Source: Afipia felis ATCC 53690
GTDB lineage: Bacteria; Pseudomonadota; Alphaproteobacteria; Rhizobiales; Xanthobacteraceae
Length of the DNA: 64,000 bases
Assembly (NCBI RefSeq): GCF_000314735.2
Contig: NZ_KB375270.1
Location: 1,612,001 to 1,676,000 of the forward strand
Reading direction: 5' to 3'
A program made the translations under genes and the position numbers. Below the pieces are notes generated by a model, which saw only the letters and a program-made list of their open reading frames with translations, had not been told where the DNA came from and made no database searches. Positions 7,749 to 17,797 of this stretch are shown here, piece by piece (the first letter of the stretch is position 1; each line of letters starts with the position of its first letter).

Positions 7749-9269
7749 CTATTTCCCCGCGCGCGGACGCACCACACCCCAGCCGATACGCAACGGCTCG
7801 AGCTGCCCCTCGATCAGGCGATCGAAAGTCCGCGGCACTTCGGCGACAAGGCCGGGGAATGTCTTCGCAATGTCCTCGGGCGGTGCGCCGACGGTGTCGT
7901 GCGCACGCCAGACGACAAGTCCACCACCGGTGTTGACGGTGTCAGCGTCGATCCACGGCGTCTTGCCGGGAAGATCAGAGAACAGCACCCGCGGCCGCGA
8001 CGGCGCGCCGAGCCCGATCAGCGATGCGATCTGCGGGTCGCCGGCGACAACGGGCAGCGGACGATCGGTCCGCAGCCTGTAATTGTCGGCGAAGAATTTT
8101 CCCATCGCGCGCGCGGGCAGCGACGTCTGCACTTCGTCCGTATCGATCCAGGGCTGCACTAGCACTGTCGCCAGAACCACGATCACCGGTACTGCCATGG
8201 CCACCAGCCAGATCGTACGCAGCACCTGCTGACGGCGCAGATAAATCAGGTCGCCGCCCATGATGACGGCGAGAAGGCCGATCAGCAGCAGCGCCACGCC
8301 CTCGCCGCCTGCAACATGATCGAGCCCGAAAGCGGGAGACGCGAGCGTGAACAGCAGCGGAGGCACCACGCCGAAGAAGACCACGAAAGGACGCGCCAAT
8401 GGATCGACCGGCGGACGGAAGATCGCGGGCGCATCTTCTCGCCAGTTTTCTGCCTTGGGCTCGAAGACGCGCGTGTTCGCGACGATCAGCGCGACGACGC
8501 CGAGCGCCGATAACAGAAGCGCGCCGAACAGTTTGCCTGACTGCTGCGCATAGGTCCCCACCGAAGTGAACGTCGGATGCGGGAAGGCGGTGCCGCTGCG
8601 CGCGAGCCAGATCATATAAGGCAGCGCGATGACCGCGATCACGAGCAGCCCGAACAGCGGATCAATCGAGCGCAGCGCAGCGCGGCCCCGCGCAGTCGCA
8701 AGCGCAAACAACAGGAGCAGCAGCAACAGAACCGGCGCCATGACCGTAGTGAGGAACAGAAGCCCGATTTCGATCGACAACGCGAACCATGCGCCGCGCT
8801 GCCTCTCTCCGATTACCCGCCATGCATGCAGCAGCGTGAGCGCCCAGAGCGGCCGCGCGAGGGTGTCGGGACCGAATTCCAGCCCCGGATAGCTGAAGGC
8901 AGCAATCGCAAGCGTGAGCAATGCCGCGAGCACGCCCTGCTGCGCGCCGACCAGAGCACGCGCGAGCGTGAACAGAGCCGCCATCATCACTACGAAACAG
9001 ATCTGCGCCAGCAGATAGACGCCGAAGGCGTAACCACCCACCGCACGGAACGCGACGTCGGCAAGCCAGAACGACAGCGGCGGGCCCATTGTCGTTCCGA
9101 CCTGATATTCGCGGCCGAAAGCCAGCGCGGTGGGCACTTCGCCGGGCGGGCTGAGATAGAGCGCCGCAGGCAGGATCAGCCACACCAGCGCGAGCGCAAG
9201 CACGGCACTCCAGAAAATCCAGCGCGGCTTGGCGCGGACGAGTTCGACGATCAGGGAGGTAAAGCGCAT
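7749..9269 (-). CDS. GT39-like membrane glycosyltransferase (ArnT/PMT fold)
   Basis: 506 residues with ten or more hydrophobic helices and a C-terminal periplasmic-looking domain (about residues 385-506). After helix 1 there is the family-type loop with the acidic Glu of PGEVPTALAFGREYQVG and GPPLSFWLADVAF, as in lipid-linked sugar transferases of the PMT_2 superfamily. Such enzymes move sugars from polyprenyl phosphate onto lipid A or other envelope acceptors. Acceptor and sugar are not readable. The gene starts 66 bases after the rnhB stop and is probably the last gene of the radical SAM-VOC-rnhB operon. Confidence 0.7.
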   Translation of the reverse strand: MRFTSLIVELVRAKPRWIFWSAVLALALVWLILPAALYLSPPGEVPTALAFGREYQVGTTMGPPLSFWLADVAFRAVGGYAFGVYLLAQICFVVMMAALFTLARALVGAQQGVLAALLTLAIAAFSYPGLEFGPDTLARPLWALTLLHAWRVIGERQRGAWFALSIEIGLLFLTTVMAPVLLLLLLLFALATARGRAALRSIDPLFGLLVIAVIALPYMIWLARSGTAFPHPTFTSVGTYAQQSGKLFGALLLSALGVVALIVANTRVFEPKAENWREDAPAIFRPPVDPLARPFVVFFGVVPPLLFTLASPAFGLDHVAGGEGVALLLIGLLAVIMGGDLIYLRRQQVLRTIWLVAMAVPVIVVLATVLVQPWIDTDEVQTSLPARAMGKFFADNYRLRTDRPLPVVAGDPQIASLIGLGAPSRPRVLFSDLPGKTPWIDADTVNTGGGLVVWRAHDTVGAPPEDIAKTFPGLVAEVPRTFDRLIEGQLEPLRIGWGVVRPRAGK

Positions 9270-9335
9270 CGCGCGGGCGAACCGGGGCGGGAGGGCAAAA
9301 AGACCGTTCAGCGCTTGATAAAGGGCTGCGTCCGA

Positions 9336-10100
9336 TCAGGCAACCTGAACGGCCGCCTCCTCCGCCACGATCACCGTTTCGGTCACTTCAAGCAAAGACG
9401 TGTCGGACGGCAGCGTCGTGCCGTTGAGCCTCGCATGCGCCGCTGCCACGGGGGCGAAATGCCGCCGATGATGCGGCGTCGGGCCATGCTCTTTGAGTGC
9501 CGCCAGATGCCGGGGCACGCCATAACCCATATGCGAATCGAAGCCGTATTCTGGATGGATCTGGGCCAGCCGGCACATCAGACGGTCACGCGTGACCTTC
9601 GCCACGATCGAGGCCGCGCCGATCGACAGCAGCAGGCCATCGCCGCCGATCACCGGCTCGCAGTCGCACGGCACCGTGATCTTATCGCGGCCGTCGACGA
9701 AGACATGACGCGGTGCCTGCGGTAGCCCCTGCACCGCGCGCGCCAGTGCCCACAGTGAGGCGCGCAAAATGTTGTCGCGATCGATCCGCCACGGCGGTGC
9801 GGCGGCGACCGACACCATCGCGGTCGCGCAGATCTGCTCGAACAGGGCTTCGCGCTCCTCCGCATCGAGTCGCTTGGAATCGTCGATGCCCTTCGGAATA
9901 CGATCTGGGTCAAGAATAACGGCGGCGGCGACCACCGGCCCCGCGAGCGGACCCCGCCCCACCTCGTCGCAACCAGCTACCGGCCAGATGCCCTGCTTCA
10001 GCAAAGCGCGCTCGCGGCGAAAGCTCGGCCGTGTTGCTGCAGTAGCGCTCCGCGCATTTTTTGGCGCACGTGGAACCGATGATGTCTTGTCGCGACTCAT
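9336..10100 (-). CDS. rnhB: Ribonuclease HII
   Basis: Cleaves the RNA strand of RNA-DNA hybrids and single ribonucleotides in DNA. In 254 residues the family motifs are [20 protein letters not shown] (Asp45, Glu46), [20 protein letters not shown] and [15 protein letters not shown] with catalytic Asp residues, then [16 protein letters not shown] basic 35-residue N-terminal tail precedes the catalytic domain. The ATG at 10100 (MSRDKTSS) is preferred; the upstream extension is Arg/Gly-rich and unlike the family. It lies in an operon with VOC and radical SAM genes that has an SOS box at its head, which would put ribonucleotide removal under damage control. Confidence 0.95.
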   Translation of the reverse strand: MSRDKTSSVPRAPKNARSATAATRPSFRRERALLKQGIWPVAGCDEVGRGPLAGPVVAAAVILDPDRIPKGIDDSKRLDAEEREALFEQICATAMVSVAAAPPWRIDRDNILRASLWALARAVQGLPQAPRHVFVDGRDKITVPCDCEPVIGGDGLLLSIGAASIVAKVTRDRLMCRLAQIHPEYGFDSHMGYGVPRHLAALKEHGPTPHHRRHFAPVAAAHARLNGTTLPSDTSLLEVTETVIVAEEAAVQVA

Positions 10101-10153
10101 GCAGCGATGTTTGCGGGCTGAGGCGCGCCCACGCAACCGGAAATCCCCGCTAT

Positions 10154-10612
10154 TCAATCCGCCAGATGAACGAGGTTGTCGTCGCCGACCTCGATGCCGG
10201 GCGCCACCACGACCTCCCAAGGATGTCCGTCGGGATCGGCGAAATAACCGGAATACCCCCCCCCATAATCAGTCCGGTGCGCTGCCTTCAGCAAGGTGGC
10301 GCCTCGCACCAGCGCGAATGCAAGGACCGCATCCACCTCCTGTTCGCTCCCGCAATTCCATGCCAGTGTCGAACCACGAAACGCCAAAGGCCGCGGCTCG
10401 TCAGGAAGCGTCGCGTCTCGCGCGAGTTTGTCCCACGGATACAGTGCAAGCACGGCACCGCCGGTATCGAAGAACGCGACCTCCTCGCCGGTTGCCCGCA
10501 GCTTTCGTGCAAATCCCAGCGCCTCATAGAACGCGATGCTCCTGCTCATATCGCCGACGCCCAGCGTCAGAACCGTGAATCTGGCGACCGGTTTCGGCAA
10601 CACATCACTCAT
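10154..10612 (-). CDS. VOC superfamily (glyoxalase/bleomycin-resistance fold) protein
   Basis: 152 residues built of the two beta-alpha-beta-beta-beta modules of the VOC fold: [21 protein letters not shown] at the N-terminus, and [19 protein letters not shown] at the C-terminus, the latter being the typical metal-ligand strand with Glu. Substrate unknown; family members include lyases, dioxygenases and resistance proteins. GAGGGGTGGG sits a few bases before the chosen ATG at 10612. The gene begins 21 bases after the radical SAM stop and is part of the same minus-strand operon. Confidence 0.82.
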   Translation of the reverse strand: MSDVLPKPVARFTVLTLGVGDMSRSIAFYEALGFARKLRATGEEVAFFDTGGAVLALYPWDKLARDATLPDEPRPLAFRGSTLAWNCGSEQEVDAVLAFALVRGATLLKAAHRTDYGGGYSGYFADPDGHPWEVVVAPGIEVGDDNLVHLAD

Positions 10613-10632
10613 TGACCCACCCCTCATTGCCA

Positions 10633-11787
10633 TCAGAACAGATCCAGTTGCTCCTCGCTTTTCGCCGGCTGCACGAAATGCGACGTGGAGAGTTTCACCC
10701 GCTTGCGGTTGAGCCCGAGCCGCTCGCAGGCAATCTCGAAGCGGCGGCCGATCATCCATGCCATCGGGCCGGTACCCTTCATCCGCGTGCCCCATTGTGA
10801 GTCATAGTCCTTGCCGCCACGCATATCGCGGATCAGCGTGAAGACGTGACGGTAACGGTCGGGATAATTCGCGATCAGCCATTCGCGGAACAGGTCGCGC
10901 ACCTCAAGCGGCAGCCGCAACAGCGTGTAGTTCGCCTCCTTCACCCCAGCATGGGCAGCAGCATCGAGAATGCGCTCCATCTCGGAATCGTTGAGCGCGG
11001 GAATGAGCGGCGCCGTCATCACCACGGTCGGAATGCCGGCAGCGGACAATTGCCGCAACGCCTCCAGCCGCCTCGGCGGCGTCGAGGCACGCGGCTCCAT
11101 GGTGCGCGCGAGTTTCGGATCGAGCGAGGTCACCGAGATCGCTACCTTGGCGAGGCCCTTCTCCGCCATCCGCGCAAGGATGTCGATGTCGCGCGTCACC
11201 AGCGCTGACTTGGTGACGATACCGACCGGATGACCGGTCTTTTCCAGCACTTCAAGAATGCCGCGCATAATTTTGTGCTCGCGCTCGATCGGCTGGTACG
11301 GATCAGTGTTGGTGCCGATCGCCATGGTGCGCGGCTCGTAGCCCGGCACCGTCAGTTCCTTTTCAAGAAGCGCGGGGGCATCCGGCTTCATGAAAAGCCT
11401 GCTCTCGAAATCGAGGCCTGGCGACAGGCCGAGATAGGCGTGGGTCGGCCGCGCGTAGCAGTACACGCAGCCATGCTCGCAACCGCGATAGGGGTTGATC
11501 GAACGATCGAAACCGATGTCCGGCGAGTCATTGCGCGAGATCACCTTGCGGGCGGTGTCGAGCCCGACCGTGGTCTTGAACGGCGGCAGCTCGTCGAGGC
11601 TCTGCCAACCGTCATCGAACGCAGCGCGCGCCTCTCGTTCATATCGCCCGCTGGCATTGGTCTGCGCGCCCCGGCCGCGGCGGCGCGCGACATCAATGGC
11701 GACACCGATCTCGGTGAAACCAGAAAGGCCCGCCGCCGGAGCGGCGGAAAGCTGCGGAAGTGGCTCGGATGGTATGGCCCTGTTCAT
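10633..11787 (-). CDS. Radical SAM protein, PA0069/SplB-like family
   Basis: 384 residues with the SAM-binding cluster motif CEHGCVYCYA, preceded by SINPYRG as in the COG1533 group related to spore photoproduct lyase. Other family segments are MAIGTNTDPYQPIE, VTKSALVTRDID and the RKRVKLSTSHF tail. The start at 11787 (MNRAIPSE) is 24 bases from a GAAC-N7-GAAC SOS box; the longer in-frame extension would run through that box and is unlikely. The reaction is not established for this branch. The SOS box and the rnhB neighbour suggest a DNA- or nucleic-acid-repair role, as inference. Confidence 0.85.
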   Translation of the reverse strand: MNRAIPSEPLPQLSAAPAAGLSGFTEIGVAIDVARRRGRGAQTNASGRYEREARAAFDDGWQSLDELPPFKTTVGLDTARKVISRNDSPDIGFDRSINPYRGCEHGCVYCYARPTHAYLGLSPGLDFESRLFMKPDAPALLEKELTVPGYEPRTMAIGTNTDPYQPIEREHKIMRGILEVLEKTGHPVGIVTKSALVTRDIDILARMAEKGLAKVAISVTSLDPKLARTMEPRASTPPRRLEALRQLSAAGIPTVVMTAPLIPALNDSEMERILDAAAHAGVKEANYTLLRLPLEVRDLFREWLIANYPDRYRHVFTLIRDMRGGKDYDSQWGTRMKGTGPMAWMIGRRFEIACERLGLNRKRVKLSTSHFVQPAKSEEQLDLF

Positions 11788-11810
11788 ACTCAAAGGATAA
11801 TCGTCATTTA

Positions 11811-11825
11811 GAACAAAACAAGAAC
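11811..11825. promoter_or_regulatory. SOS (LexA) box of alphaproteobacterial type
   Basis: GAAC-AAAACAA-GAAC is an exact match to the alphaproteobacterial LexA site GTTC-N7-GTTC read on the other strand. It lies 24 bases upstream of the radical SAM start and in the divergent region with the DUF3551 gene, inside AT-rich DNA that looks like a promoter. LexA binding is inferred from the motif. Confidence 0.7.
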
Positions 11826-11903
11826 ATTTTTTATAACATCCCCAATGGACCTCGCATCGGAGCGCGGCGTTGTCGGCGGGGCAAAATTCATGAGGAGGAT
11901 TCG

Positions 11904-12230
11904 ATGAAGACGTATCTTCTGACAGCAGCAGCCCTCGGTCTGGCAACCGCGAGCATCACCTCGTTCAGCAGCGCGCCCGCGAACGCCGGAACCGTCTGTC
12001 TGACCGACACCGACAGCCCGAACACCTATCAATCGTGCAGTTTCTACAGTTTCGGAGCCTGTCAGGCATCTGCACAGGGAGTCGGCGGCTCCTGCGTGAG
12101 CAACCCACGCGGGGACGAAGACAGTTACGGCTATATCGGAGGCCCATCAGCCGCGTTCGGTATGGCCTATAACCGCTATGAAGGCCCGCTCTATCATCGT
12201 GGCTACTACAGCTCCGGCGATCGCTGGTGA
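11904..12230 (+). CDS. DUF3551-like secreted small protein
   Basis: 108 residues with a signal peptide (MKTYLLTAAALGLATASITS, cleavage near SSAPANAG) and a short mature part holding the Cys pattern CLTD...SCSFYSFGACQASAQGVGGSC..NP, which resembles the DUF3551 family abundant in Bradyrhizobium relatives. The four cysteines probably form two periplasmic disulfides. The C-terminus is Tyr/Gly-rich (YNRYEGPLYHRGYY). GAGGAGG lies seven bases before the ATG. Function unknown. It is divergent from the SOS-box operon, so the box could also affect this gene. Confidence 0.7.
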   Translation: MKTYLLTAAALGLATASITSFSSAPANAGTVCLTDTDSPNTYQSCSFYSFGACQASAQGVGGSCVSNPRGDEDSYGYIGGPSAAFGMAYNRYEGPLYHRGYYSSGDRW

Positions 12231-12388
12231 GTTTTTAGGCACCTGATCTCCAACGAGCCGGAGCGAGACGTCGCACTGTCCCGTTTCACATGCACTTCCG
12301 CGCGATGTATCTTGCATGGCGTGGGGTTCTTTGCCTGCGCATGAGATGCTAAGGCAACGTCGTTTCTTTTGACGACGGAGCGCGCCCG

Positions 12389-12964
12389 ATGATCAGCATC
12401 GTCATTCCGACGCGAGGCAACGAAGCCGAGACCGTCGCCACGCTCGCGGCGCTGGTGCCGGGCTCGGCCGCGGGCATGGTACGCGACGTCGTGCTGGTCG
12501 ATCGCGGCGGCGGCAACGGTGACATCGCCCGCGTCGCTGATGTCGCGGGCTGTCGCTTTCTCGCATTCGATGGTTCGCGCGCTGATGCCATCGCAGCGAG
12601 CGTCAAACTCACGCGCGGCTCCTGGCTGATGTTCCTGCATGCGGGCGCCGTGCTCGAATCCGGTTGGATCGACGAGACCGCGCAGTTCATCGAAAGCGTG
12701 AGCATCAGCGGCCGCCACCGTGCCGCTGTGTTCCGCTACGCCCGCTCGCCCTACGCTGAAGGCGGCATCGGCTCCGCCATGCGGCAGATCGCCCGCGCCG
12801 TCATCGGCCCTTCCGCCAATCAGGGTCTGCTGATCGCACGCGATCATTACGACCGGCTCGGCGGTTACGCACCGGGCGCGCGCGGCGCAGAATCGAAATT
12901 GCTGTCGAAGATCGGCCGCTCCGGCCGCGCGCGGTTGCGCACGCGGATTTTTGTTACGGCCTGA
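12389..12964 (+). CDS. Short glycosyltransferase family 2-like protein
   Basis: 191 residues beginning MISIVIPTRGNEAE, the usual nucleotide-sugar-binding start of GT-A enzymes. Later FLHAGAVLESGWIDE occupies the place of the DxD-type acceptor region, and GPSANQGLLIARDHYDRLGGY resembles the conserved GG(Y/F) segment of TIGR04283-type transferases. It is shorter than typical GT2 enzymes (230 or more), and the metal-binding DxD is not obvious (HAGA instead), so activity is uncertain. Its end overlaps the convergent PAP2 gene by 11 bases. Confidence 0.68.
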   Translation: MISIVIPTRGNEAETVATLAALVPGSAAGMVRDVVLVDRGGGNGDIARVADVAGCRFLAFDGSRADAIAASVKLTRGSWLMFLHAGAVLESGWIDETAQFIESVSISGRHRAAVFRYARSPYAEGGIGSAMRQIARAVIGPSANQGLLIARDHYDRLGGYAPGARGAESKLLSKIGRSGRARLRTRIFVTA

Positions 12965-13913
12965 CTTGGCCAAAGCTCGATTGCCGGCCGCGGATATGAG
13001 CAGCCACAATGATCGACAGAATCGCGACGACCACGCCGGCAATCACATCCACGATGTAGTGAGCGCCGAAGCCCGGCGTGCCGAGAATCATCAGCAGATT
13101 GAGCGGAACGCTGAGCCAGCGCAGACGCGCGAGCGGCCAGAGCGCCCAAGCGTAGAGTATCGCGCTCACCGTGTGGAAACTCGGAAACGAGATCAACCCT
13201 TCGAAATCGCACAACGGAATGAATTTCTGGACACCTGTGCGCAAAGCTTCGAGCGTAGGGAAATAGCTCTCCACACGCAGTGAGAGTTCACCATATCCGA
13301 TCGTCGGCAGATCGACGTGGACTAACGCATTTGTCGCCGGAACGAATGCCGCGATGATGCAGGTCATAGTGAGCGATAGTCCATAGGCCACGCCATAAGT
13401 ACGGCATCGCTCCTCCTGACCCGACAACACCAGAGCGAACGGCACGACCACAAATTGCGTCAGAAGCGACGCATATCCCAGATAGACAAAGCCGAGCAGT
13501 CGCGGATGGTCGACGAGAAATTTCAGGTAAGCTTCGCGATAAAATCCGATACTGAGATCGAACGCATGCAGTTCCACATCACGATATGGAAGTGGAATGG
13601 CCGACACCGCATAGGACAACAACAACCCGAGGATCATCATCAGCGTGATCTGCCCGAACAAGATCAGGGCGTCGGCGATCACGGGAATTTTCCGAACGAA
13701 GACATAGAAGCAGGTCAACAACGCGTAGCATGCTGCGACAATCAACAGCGCCGGATTGCTGGCAGTATCCAGACTGAGTCCGGTCTTCCACAACATCGCG
13801 GCGAGGAGCCACGCCATTCCGGCCACGACGGCCCAGACAACCGTGTCTGGACGACGAGCAGCCAGACCGGCCTCACCAGCCGTACGGTCCATGACGATAT
13901 CCGAAGAGGTCAT
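12954..13913 (-). CDS. PAP2-superfamily membrane phosphatase/transferase
   Basis: 319 residues with about eight hydrophobic segments. Phosphatase motifs C2 (FPSFHTVSAI, with the catalytic His) and C3 (GAHYIVDVIAGVVVA, His and Asp) are clear. The basic C1 motif is weaker, as in the inositolphosphotransferase-like (PAP2_3) branch. Such enzymes dephosphorylate or transfer lipid-linked phosphates at the outer face of the inner membrane. It converges on the GT2-like gene, which may hint at shared envelope work, but no operon links them. Confidence 0.8.
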   Translation of the reverse strand: MTSSDIVMDRTAGEAGLAARRPDTVVWAVVAGMAWLLAAMLWKTGLSLDTASNPALLIVAACYALLTCFYVFVRKIPVIADALILFGQITLMMILGLLLSYAVSAIPLPYRDVELHAFDLSIGFYREAYLKFLVDHPRLLGFVYLGYASLLTQFVVVPFALVLSGQEERCRTYGVAYGLSLTMTCIIAAFVPATNALVHVDLPTIGYGELSLRVESYFPTLEALRTGVQKFIPLCDFEGLISFPSFHTVSAILYAWALWPLARLRWLSVPLNLLMILGTPGFGAHYIVDVIAGVVVAILSIIVAAHIRGRQSSFGQVRP

Positions 13914-14075
13914 GCGGCCTCATGAAGCGTGATGGCGGCCGTGAAACTTGTCGGCCTATCATTGCGTGCGTCGTCGGTGAAAACGTACGCGCGAGACATG
14001 AAACAACCCTGAAAAAATACTTACAAATAGCAGGGAAAATGCCCGCACATGCACTGCCACGCCATGCAAGGGAGC

Positions 14076-14630
14076 TCAGGCCTTCGCCTTGCCGCGCTTC
14101 AGGTGTTCGTCCAGCCGCGGCATGATCTCCACGAAATTACACGGCCGCGTGCGGTAATCGAGCTGATGCACGAGGATGCCGTCCCAGCCATCGCGGCAGG
14201 CGCCCGGTGATCCCGGCAGCGAAAAGATAAAGGTCGTGCCCGCAATACCGGCGGTCGCGCGGCTCTGGATCGTGGACGTTCCGATCTTGGCGTAGCTCAT
14301 CATATGGAAGGCGATGGAAAAACCATCCATCCGCTTGTCGAACAGCGGCTCGACCGCCTCCGGCGTCACGTCGCGTCCGGTGAAACCGGTGCCACCGGTG
14401 GTCACCACGACGTCGACGCCATCGTCCGCGATCCATCGCTTCAACTGCGCCTGAATCTTTTCGACATCGTCGGTGACGATCTCGCGCGCTGCGAGACGAT
14501 GCCCCGCCGCCGCGATCCGCTCCGCCAGCGTCGTCCCCGATTTATCATCGGCAAGCGAACGCGAATCCGAGACGGTCAACACCGCGATGTTGAGCGGAAT
14601 GAACGGCTTCGACTGATCGAGGTTCGTCAT
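14076..14630 (-). CDS. moaB: Molybdenum cofactor biosynthesis protein B
   Basis: 184 residues of the MoaB/Mog fold: LTVSDSRSLADDKSGTTLAERI at the N-terminus, VVTTGGTGFTGRDVTPEA (the molybdopterin-binding loop) and SLPGSPGACRDGWD. The family adenylylates molybdopterin before metal insertion. The ATG at 14630 (MTNLDQSK) follows the ypfJ stop by one base, so it is probably translationally coupled to it; an ATG at 14642 would overlap ypfJ. Confidence 0.92.
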   Translation of the reverse strand: MTNLDQSKPFIPLNIAVLTVSDSRSLADDKSGTTLAERIAAAGHRLAAREIVTDDVEKIQAQLKRWIADDGVDVVVTTGGTGFTGRDVTPEAVEPLFDKRMDGFSIAFHMMSYAKIGTSTIQSRATAGIAGTTFIFSLPGSPGACRDGWDGILVHQLDYRTRPCNFVEIMPRLDEHLKRGKAKA

Positions 14631-14631
14631 A

Positions 14632-15579
14632 TCAAAGCGCACTCGCGCCGAACGTGTTGCAGGCTGACACGGTACCCTGCTGGTAGCCGGTCATGAACCA
14701 GCGCTTGCGCTGCTCGGCCGAGCCGTGAGTGAAGGAATCCGGCACCACGCGACCCTGCATCTTGCGCTGCAGGGTGTCATCGCCGATCGCCGCAGCGGTC
14801 CGCAACGCACCGTCGATGTCGCCCGGCTCGATGAAGCCCGGCCGCTTCTTCGCCTCGCGGTTGACCCAGACACCGGCGAGACAATCCGCCTGGAGTTCGA
14901 CCTTGACCTGGATCGCATTGGCTTCCGCCTTGCTGCCCGCCTGCTGCTGCAGCGCGTGCGCCTTGTCGAGGATGCCAAGCAGGTTCTGGATATGATGGCC
15001 CGCCTCATGCGCGATGATATAGGCTGCGGTGAATTTGCAGGCACTGCCCTGACAGCCGCCGAATTTCGTCTCGATCTCCCGGAAGAAGCCGGTGTCGAGG
15101 AAAATCTGCCGGTCGGGCGGGCAGTAGAACGGCCCCATCGCCGATTGCGCCATGCCGCAGCGGCCGCCATTGGTGGCGTTGCGGAACAGGACGATACGCG
15201 GGCCCTTGTAGGTTCGGCCACTGGCCGAGAAGATTTCGTCCCAGCGGTCGTCGATCTCGCCGAGCACGCCGGCGATCATACTGCCCATCTCGTCGGTCGG
15301 TGCACCACGCTTGGCCTGCGAGGACGGCCGGTCGCTTTGATAGCTGGGCGCCTGTCCGCCGCCGCCAGTGAGGATTTCCGCGCCGCCGATCAGAATCCGT
15401 GGATCAATGCCGACAGCCCAGCCGATCAGGCCGAGAACCACCACCGTGCCGATACCGAGCCGGCCGCCGCCGCCCATCGGGAAACCGAAGCCCCCGCCTC
15501 CGCCGCCAAAACCGCCGCTACCACTATCGTCGCGCCGATCGTCGATATCGTCGCTGCGGCGGAAATCGTCATAACGCAT
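14632..15579 (-). CDS. ypfJ: YpfJ-type neutral zinc metallopeptidase
   Basis: 315 residues: a Gly-rich, low-complexity N-terminus (about 20-40), one membrane helix (about 41-57, GIGTVVVLGLIGWAVG), then a periplasmic zinc peptidase domain with H191-E-A-G-H195 and the third-ligand region VELQADCLAGVW. Cysteines 141/153 and 176/181 may form disulfides. Substrate unknown. It precedes moaB on the minus strand with one base between stop and start. Confidence 0.88.
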   Translation of the reverse strand: MRYDDFRRSDDIDDRRDDSGSGGFGGGGGGFGFPMGGGGRLGIGTVVVLGLIGWAVGIDPRILIGGAEILTGGGGQAPSYQSDRPSSQAKRGAPTDEMGSMIAGVLGEIDDRWDEIFSASGRTYKGPRIVLFRNATNGGRCGMAQSAMGPFYCPPDRQIFLDTGFFREIETKFGGCQGSACKFTAAYIIAHEAGHHIQNLLGILDKAHALQQQAGSKAEANAIQVKVELQADCLAGVWVNREAKKRPGFIEPGDIDGALRTAAAIGDDTLQRKMQGRVVPDSFTHGSAEQRKRWFMTGYQQGTVSACNTFGASAL

Positions 15580-17094
<1,515 letters not shown>

Positions 17095-17117
17095 GCCACA
17101 AAACGATCCTGCAAATA

Positions 17118-17145
17118 AAAACGGACGCCGCAAGGCGTCCGTTTT
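17118..17145. terminator. Bidirectional terminator ccrM / GST
   Basis: AAAACGGACGCC-GCAA-GGCGTCCGTTTT is a perfect 12-base-pair stem with a GCAA tetraloop and A/T tracts on both sides. It serves the convergent ccrM and GST genes. Confidence 0.92.
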
Positions 17146-17175
17146 CGTTTGGTAATTGCAGATCGTGCGACGGCC

Positions 17176-17796
17176 TCAGGCCTTTTCCCTGTCGAGCACC
17201 TTCTGCACCGCCGGGCGCTCCTTCATGCGCTCGCGATGCGCGCTCACCTTCGGAAATTCCGCGAGATCGACGCCATCGGCCTTCGCCCAGTTTCCGATCG
17301 TGAACAGATATGGATCACAGACGGTGTAGGCTTCGCCCATCACCCAGGGGCCGCGCAGCATGTTCTGCTCGATCATGGCGACGCACGCACGCATGTTCTC
17401 GGGCACCTTGCGCTTCATGTCCTCCAGCGAACTCTCTTCGCTGGCCCAGCGTGCGCCGCGTCCCTTGTGCGAATGGGCGATGTGCACGCTCGAGCAAAGA
17501 TAGCTGTTGAACGACTGCACCTGTGCGAACGCAAACGGATCGTTCACAGGCGCGAGGTTCGCCTTGGGGAAGGTCTGCGCGATGTAAGCGAGGATGGCGG
17601 GCGTCTCGGTCAGCACGCCCTGATCCGTCACCAGCGCGGGCACGCGGCCCTTGGGGTTGATCGCGAGATATTCCGGAGAATTCTGCTGGTTGGCTTTCAT
17701 GTCGACGCGGTGCGCGTTGTACTGTACGCCCGCTTCCTCCAGCGCGATATGCGATGCCAGCGCGCACGTTCCAACCCCATAGTAAAACTCGAGCAT
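17176..17796 (-). CDS. Glutathione S-transferase family protein
   Basis: 206 residues. The N-terminal thioredoxin-like domain (MLEFYYGVGTCALASHIALEE) has the CALA active-site segment and NPKGRVPALVTDQGVLTETPAI, with the cis-Pro and Glu-Thr that bind glutathione. The helical domain ends with GEAYTVCDPYLFTIGNWA, holding the N-capping Asp. It resembles the beta/YfcG-like branch; substrate unknown. The start ATG overlaps the mutY stop (TGAAATG), so the two genes are coupled. Confidence 0.88.
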   Translation of the reverse strand: MLEFYYGVGTCALASHIALEEAGVQYNAHRVDMKANQQNSPEYLAINPKGRVPALVTDQGVLTETPAILAYIAQTFPKANLAPVNDPFAFAQVQSFNSYLCSSVHIAHSHKGRGARWASEESSLEDMKRKVPENMRACVAMIEQNMLRGPWVMGEAYTVCDPYLFTIGNWAKADGVDLAEFPKVSAHRERMKERPAVQKVLDREKA

Positions 17797-17797
17797 T

